From Candidatus Saccharimonadota bacterium (GTDB lineage: Bacteria > Eremiobacterota > Xenobia > Xenobiales > Xenobiaceae): DNA of 7,290 nt. Below the pieces are notes generated by a model. The model did not search any database. It was not told the DNA's origin and saw only the letters and a list, made by a program, of their open reading frames with translations. Of this stretch, positions 6,565 to 7,290 are shown piece by piece. A program made the translations under genes and the position numbers. The stretch covers positions 1 to 7,290 of the forward strand of contig SFMI01000085.1 in NCBI GenBank assembly GCA_004554425.1, in the 5' to 3' direction. Position 1 is the first letter of the stretch, and each line of letters opens with the position of its first letter.

Positions 6565-6624
6565 ATGGCTAATCCTCATTGGCTTCAGCGCTGTGGCTGC
6601 AGCTTGCTTACGGCAAGATTGTAG
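6565..6624 (+). CDS. Possible 19-residue leader peptide (small ORF)
   Basis: ATG 6565-6567 to TAG 6622-6624 encodes MANPHWLQRCGCSLLTARL. AGGAAG at 6549-6554 is an acceptable Shine-Dalgarno ten bases upstream. The peptide ends inside a stem-loop followed by five Ts, as in attenuator leaders, and has two Cys separated by one residue. It is short enough to occur by chance and I recognise no homologue. Confidence 0.25.
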   Translation: MANPHWLQRCGCSLLTARL

Positions 6625-6649
6625 TTCGGAAGATTACTGCGTAAGTTTT
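6603..6649 (+). promoter_or_regulatory. Candidate attenuator: two mutually exclusive hairpins
   Basis: Hairpin A pairs CTTGC (6603-6607) with GCAAG (6613-6617). Hairpin B pairs CTTAC plus GCA (6607-6611 and 6613-6615, one bulged G) with TGC-GTAAG (6638-6645) and is followed by five Ts (6645-6649). Both use 6607-6615, so only one can form. The small ORF stops at 6624, so a ribosome there would cover the left arm of B. The stems are short and B is weak for a terminator. Confidence 0.3.
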
Positions 6650-6687
6650 TGATAAAAAAAGTGCGTCTTGGTGCTGCGGCGTCAGTC

Positions 6688-6694
6688 AGGAGGG
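6688..6694 (+). promoter_or_regulatory. Strong Shine-Dalgarno deciding the DUF6812-like start
   Basis: AGGAGGG lies five bases before ATG 6700-6702. This favours that ATG over the upstream in-frame TTG at 6649, which has no such site. Confidence 0.85.
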
Positions 6695-6699
6695 TTATT

Positions 6700-6957
6700 A
6701 TGGCGGTAAAGACCGTAAAAGAAAAAGTTCCCGTAATTGTTCTAACTACTTCTTATCGTCTCGAAGGCGACATGCATGTGGTCCCGGGCGGAAGATTGCT
6801 CGACGAAATAAATCGTGAGCGAGGCTTTATTCCTCTTACCAACGCCACTCTCTTCGATCCCGTGAGCGGTCAGCCTGTGGATACTTTGGAGTTCATTGCG
6901 GTTAACAAAGATTTGGTTCTTATGGTCGCGCCTGTTGATGAAGCTCCCTCCAAATAA
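6700..6957 (+). CDS. Small conserved protein resembling DUF6812
   Basis: This is an 85-residue soluble protein of unknown function. Its pattern of PVIVLTTSYRLEGDMHVVPGG (11-31, two strands and a glycine turn), RLLDEINRERGFIPLTNAT (32-50) and LEFIAVNKDLVLMVAP (63-78) resembles DUF6812-type proteins as I recall them (RIEG...H...RLSDFLN...F(I/L)P(L/V)T...(F/V)LAVN...). Predicted content is mostly beta, with no catalytic motif, signal peptide or membrane segment. The start is ATG 6700-6702 on the strength of AGGAGGG at 6688-6694. It is followed 39 bases later by a metallo-beta-lactamase-fold gene on the same strand, so the two are probably one transcript. Upstream is an unusually structured 241-base spacer. 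The family name is from memory and should be treated as tentative; the gene itself is well supported by its ribosome site and composition. Confidence 0.8.
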   Translation: MAVKTVKEKVPVIVLTTSYRLEGDMHVVPGGRLLDEINRERGFIPLTNATLFDPVSGQPVDTLEFIAVNKDLVLMVAPVDEAPSK

Positions 6958-6996
6958 CAAAAATTAAAGTGTTAAAAAGCGAATAGTTGCCCCACA

Positions 6997-7290
6997 ATGT
7001 TTATTAGATACTTAGGCCATTCCTGTTTTTATATTCGTTCTTCTAAGGGTACCGCTCTAGTTTTGGATCCTTATTCTAGCAACATACCTTATCAGTTCCC
7101 TTCTATCGATGCTGATATTGTAGTTATGTCGCACGAACATCGTGATCACAACGCTTCATATCGAGTTGGCGGCAACCCTATGTTGGTTAAGCCCACTTCT
7201 CCTTATCTTATGGAGAATGAATTGAACGTCGTCCGCACTCAGGAACACTTAACTTTCTATGGCGTTCCTACCAATCATGATAATTTCAAT
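6997..7290 (+). CDS. UlaG-like metallo-beta-lactamase-fold metal-dependent hydrolase, N-terminal part
   Basis: Only the first 98 residues are present; the gene runs off the right edge (relatives have roughly 200-230 residues). Seen: the opening strand MFIRYLGHSCFYI (1-13), with the GHSCF typical of UlaG-like enzymes, LVLDPYSS (21-28), the metal-binding HxHxDH box in SHEHRDHN (45-52: H46, H48, D50, H51), and PTNHDN (91-96), whose H94 sits where the next metal-ligand histidine is expected. Such enzymes bind one or two metal ions and hydrolyse phosphodiester or lactone-type bonds; the substrate cannot be told. The ATG at 6997-6999 is the only start after an in-frame stop at 6973-6975. Its Shine-Dalgarno is very weak, so translation may depend on the DUF6812-like gene 39 bases upstream. 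Confidence 0.9.
   Translation, partial: MFIRYLGHSCFYIRSSKGTALVLDPYSSNIPYQFPSIDADIVVMSHEHRDHNASYRVGGNPMLVKPTSPYLMENELNVVRTQEHLTFYGVPTNHDNFN

Noticed and set aside
6649..6699. Longer start (TTG at 6649) for the DUF6812-like gene, adding 17 residues
   Set aside because: The added residues do not match the rest of the protein pattern, the TTG has no ribosome site, and AGGAGGG sits ideally before ATG 6700.
6546..6699. Known structured RNA (SRP RNA, 6S RNA or a riboswitch) in the divergent spacer
   Set aside because: I find none of the conserved cores of these RNAs; only the short hairpins reported above.

Overview
This is a 7.3 kb piece of bacterial chromosome with compact genes, Shine-Dalgarno sites ahead of most starts, short intergenic gaps and a moderate base composition that is AT-rich between genes. 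I see no rRNA, tRNA, CRISPR array or insertion sequence. The gene set (YbaK, an Amj-like flippase, a CNT nucleoside transporter, a TfoX-N protein, a Dam-type methylase) does not fix the phylum. An uncultured or under-sampled bacterium is plausible, but that is only an inference.

Layout. (1) Positions 1-3353 are a leftward block: a 427-residue TPR protein, then an integral membrane protein made of two fused Amj (DUF2837) copies, then the 5' end of ybaK, a misacylated-tRNA deacylase, which runs off the window. The second Amj copy ends at a TAA, but the same frame continues for 41 more codons that encode the expected last membrane helix and stop 18 bases before ybaK. (2) Positions 3354-3777 are an AT-rich, gene-free spacer with inverted repeats. 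(3) Positions 3778-4611 encode a rightward DpnM/Dam-type adenine methylase with no restriction partner in view; it is probably a transferred gene. (4) A bidirectional terminator at 4636-4670 separates it from the leftward nupC (4701-5999), which lies behind a small leftward TfoX-N protein (6129-6458). (5) Positions 6459-6699 are a 241-base divergent spacer, rich in dyads, with a possible leader-peptide/attenuator arrangement. (6) It leads rightward into an 85-residue DUF6812-like protein and the start of a UlaG-like metallo-beta-lactamase-fold hydrolase that runs off the right edge.

The points most worth a second look are the fused double Amj with its in-frame stop, and the leader of the DUF6812-like gene, where a 19-codon ORF overlaps two mutually exclusive hairpins. 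I do not see a complete new defence or other multi-gene system in this window.
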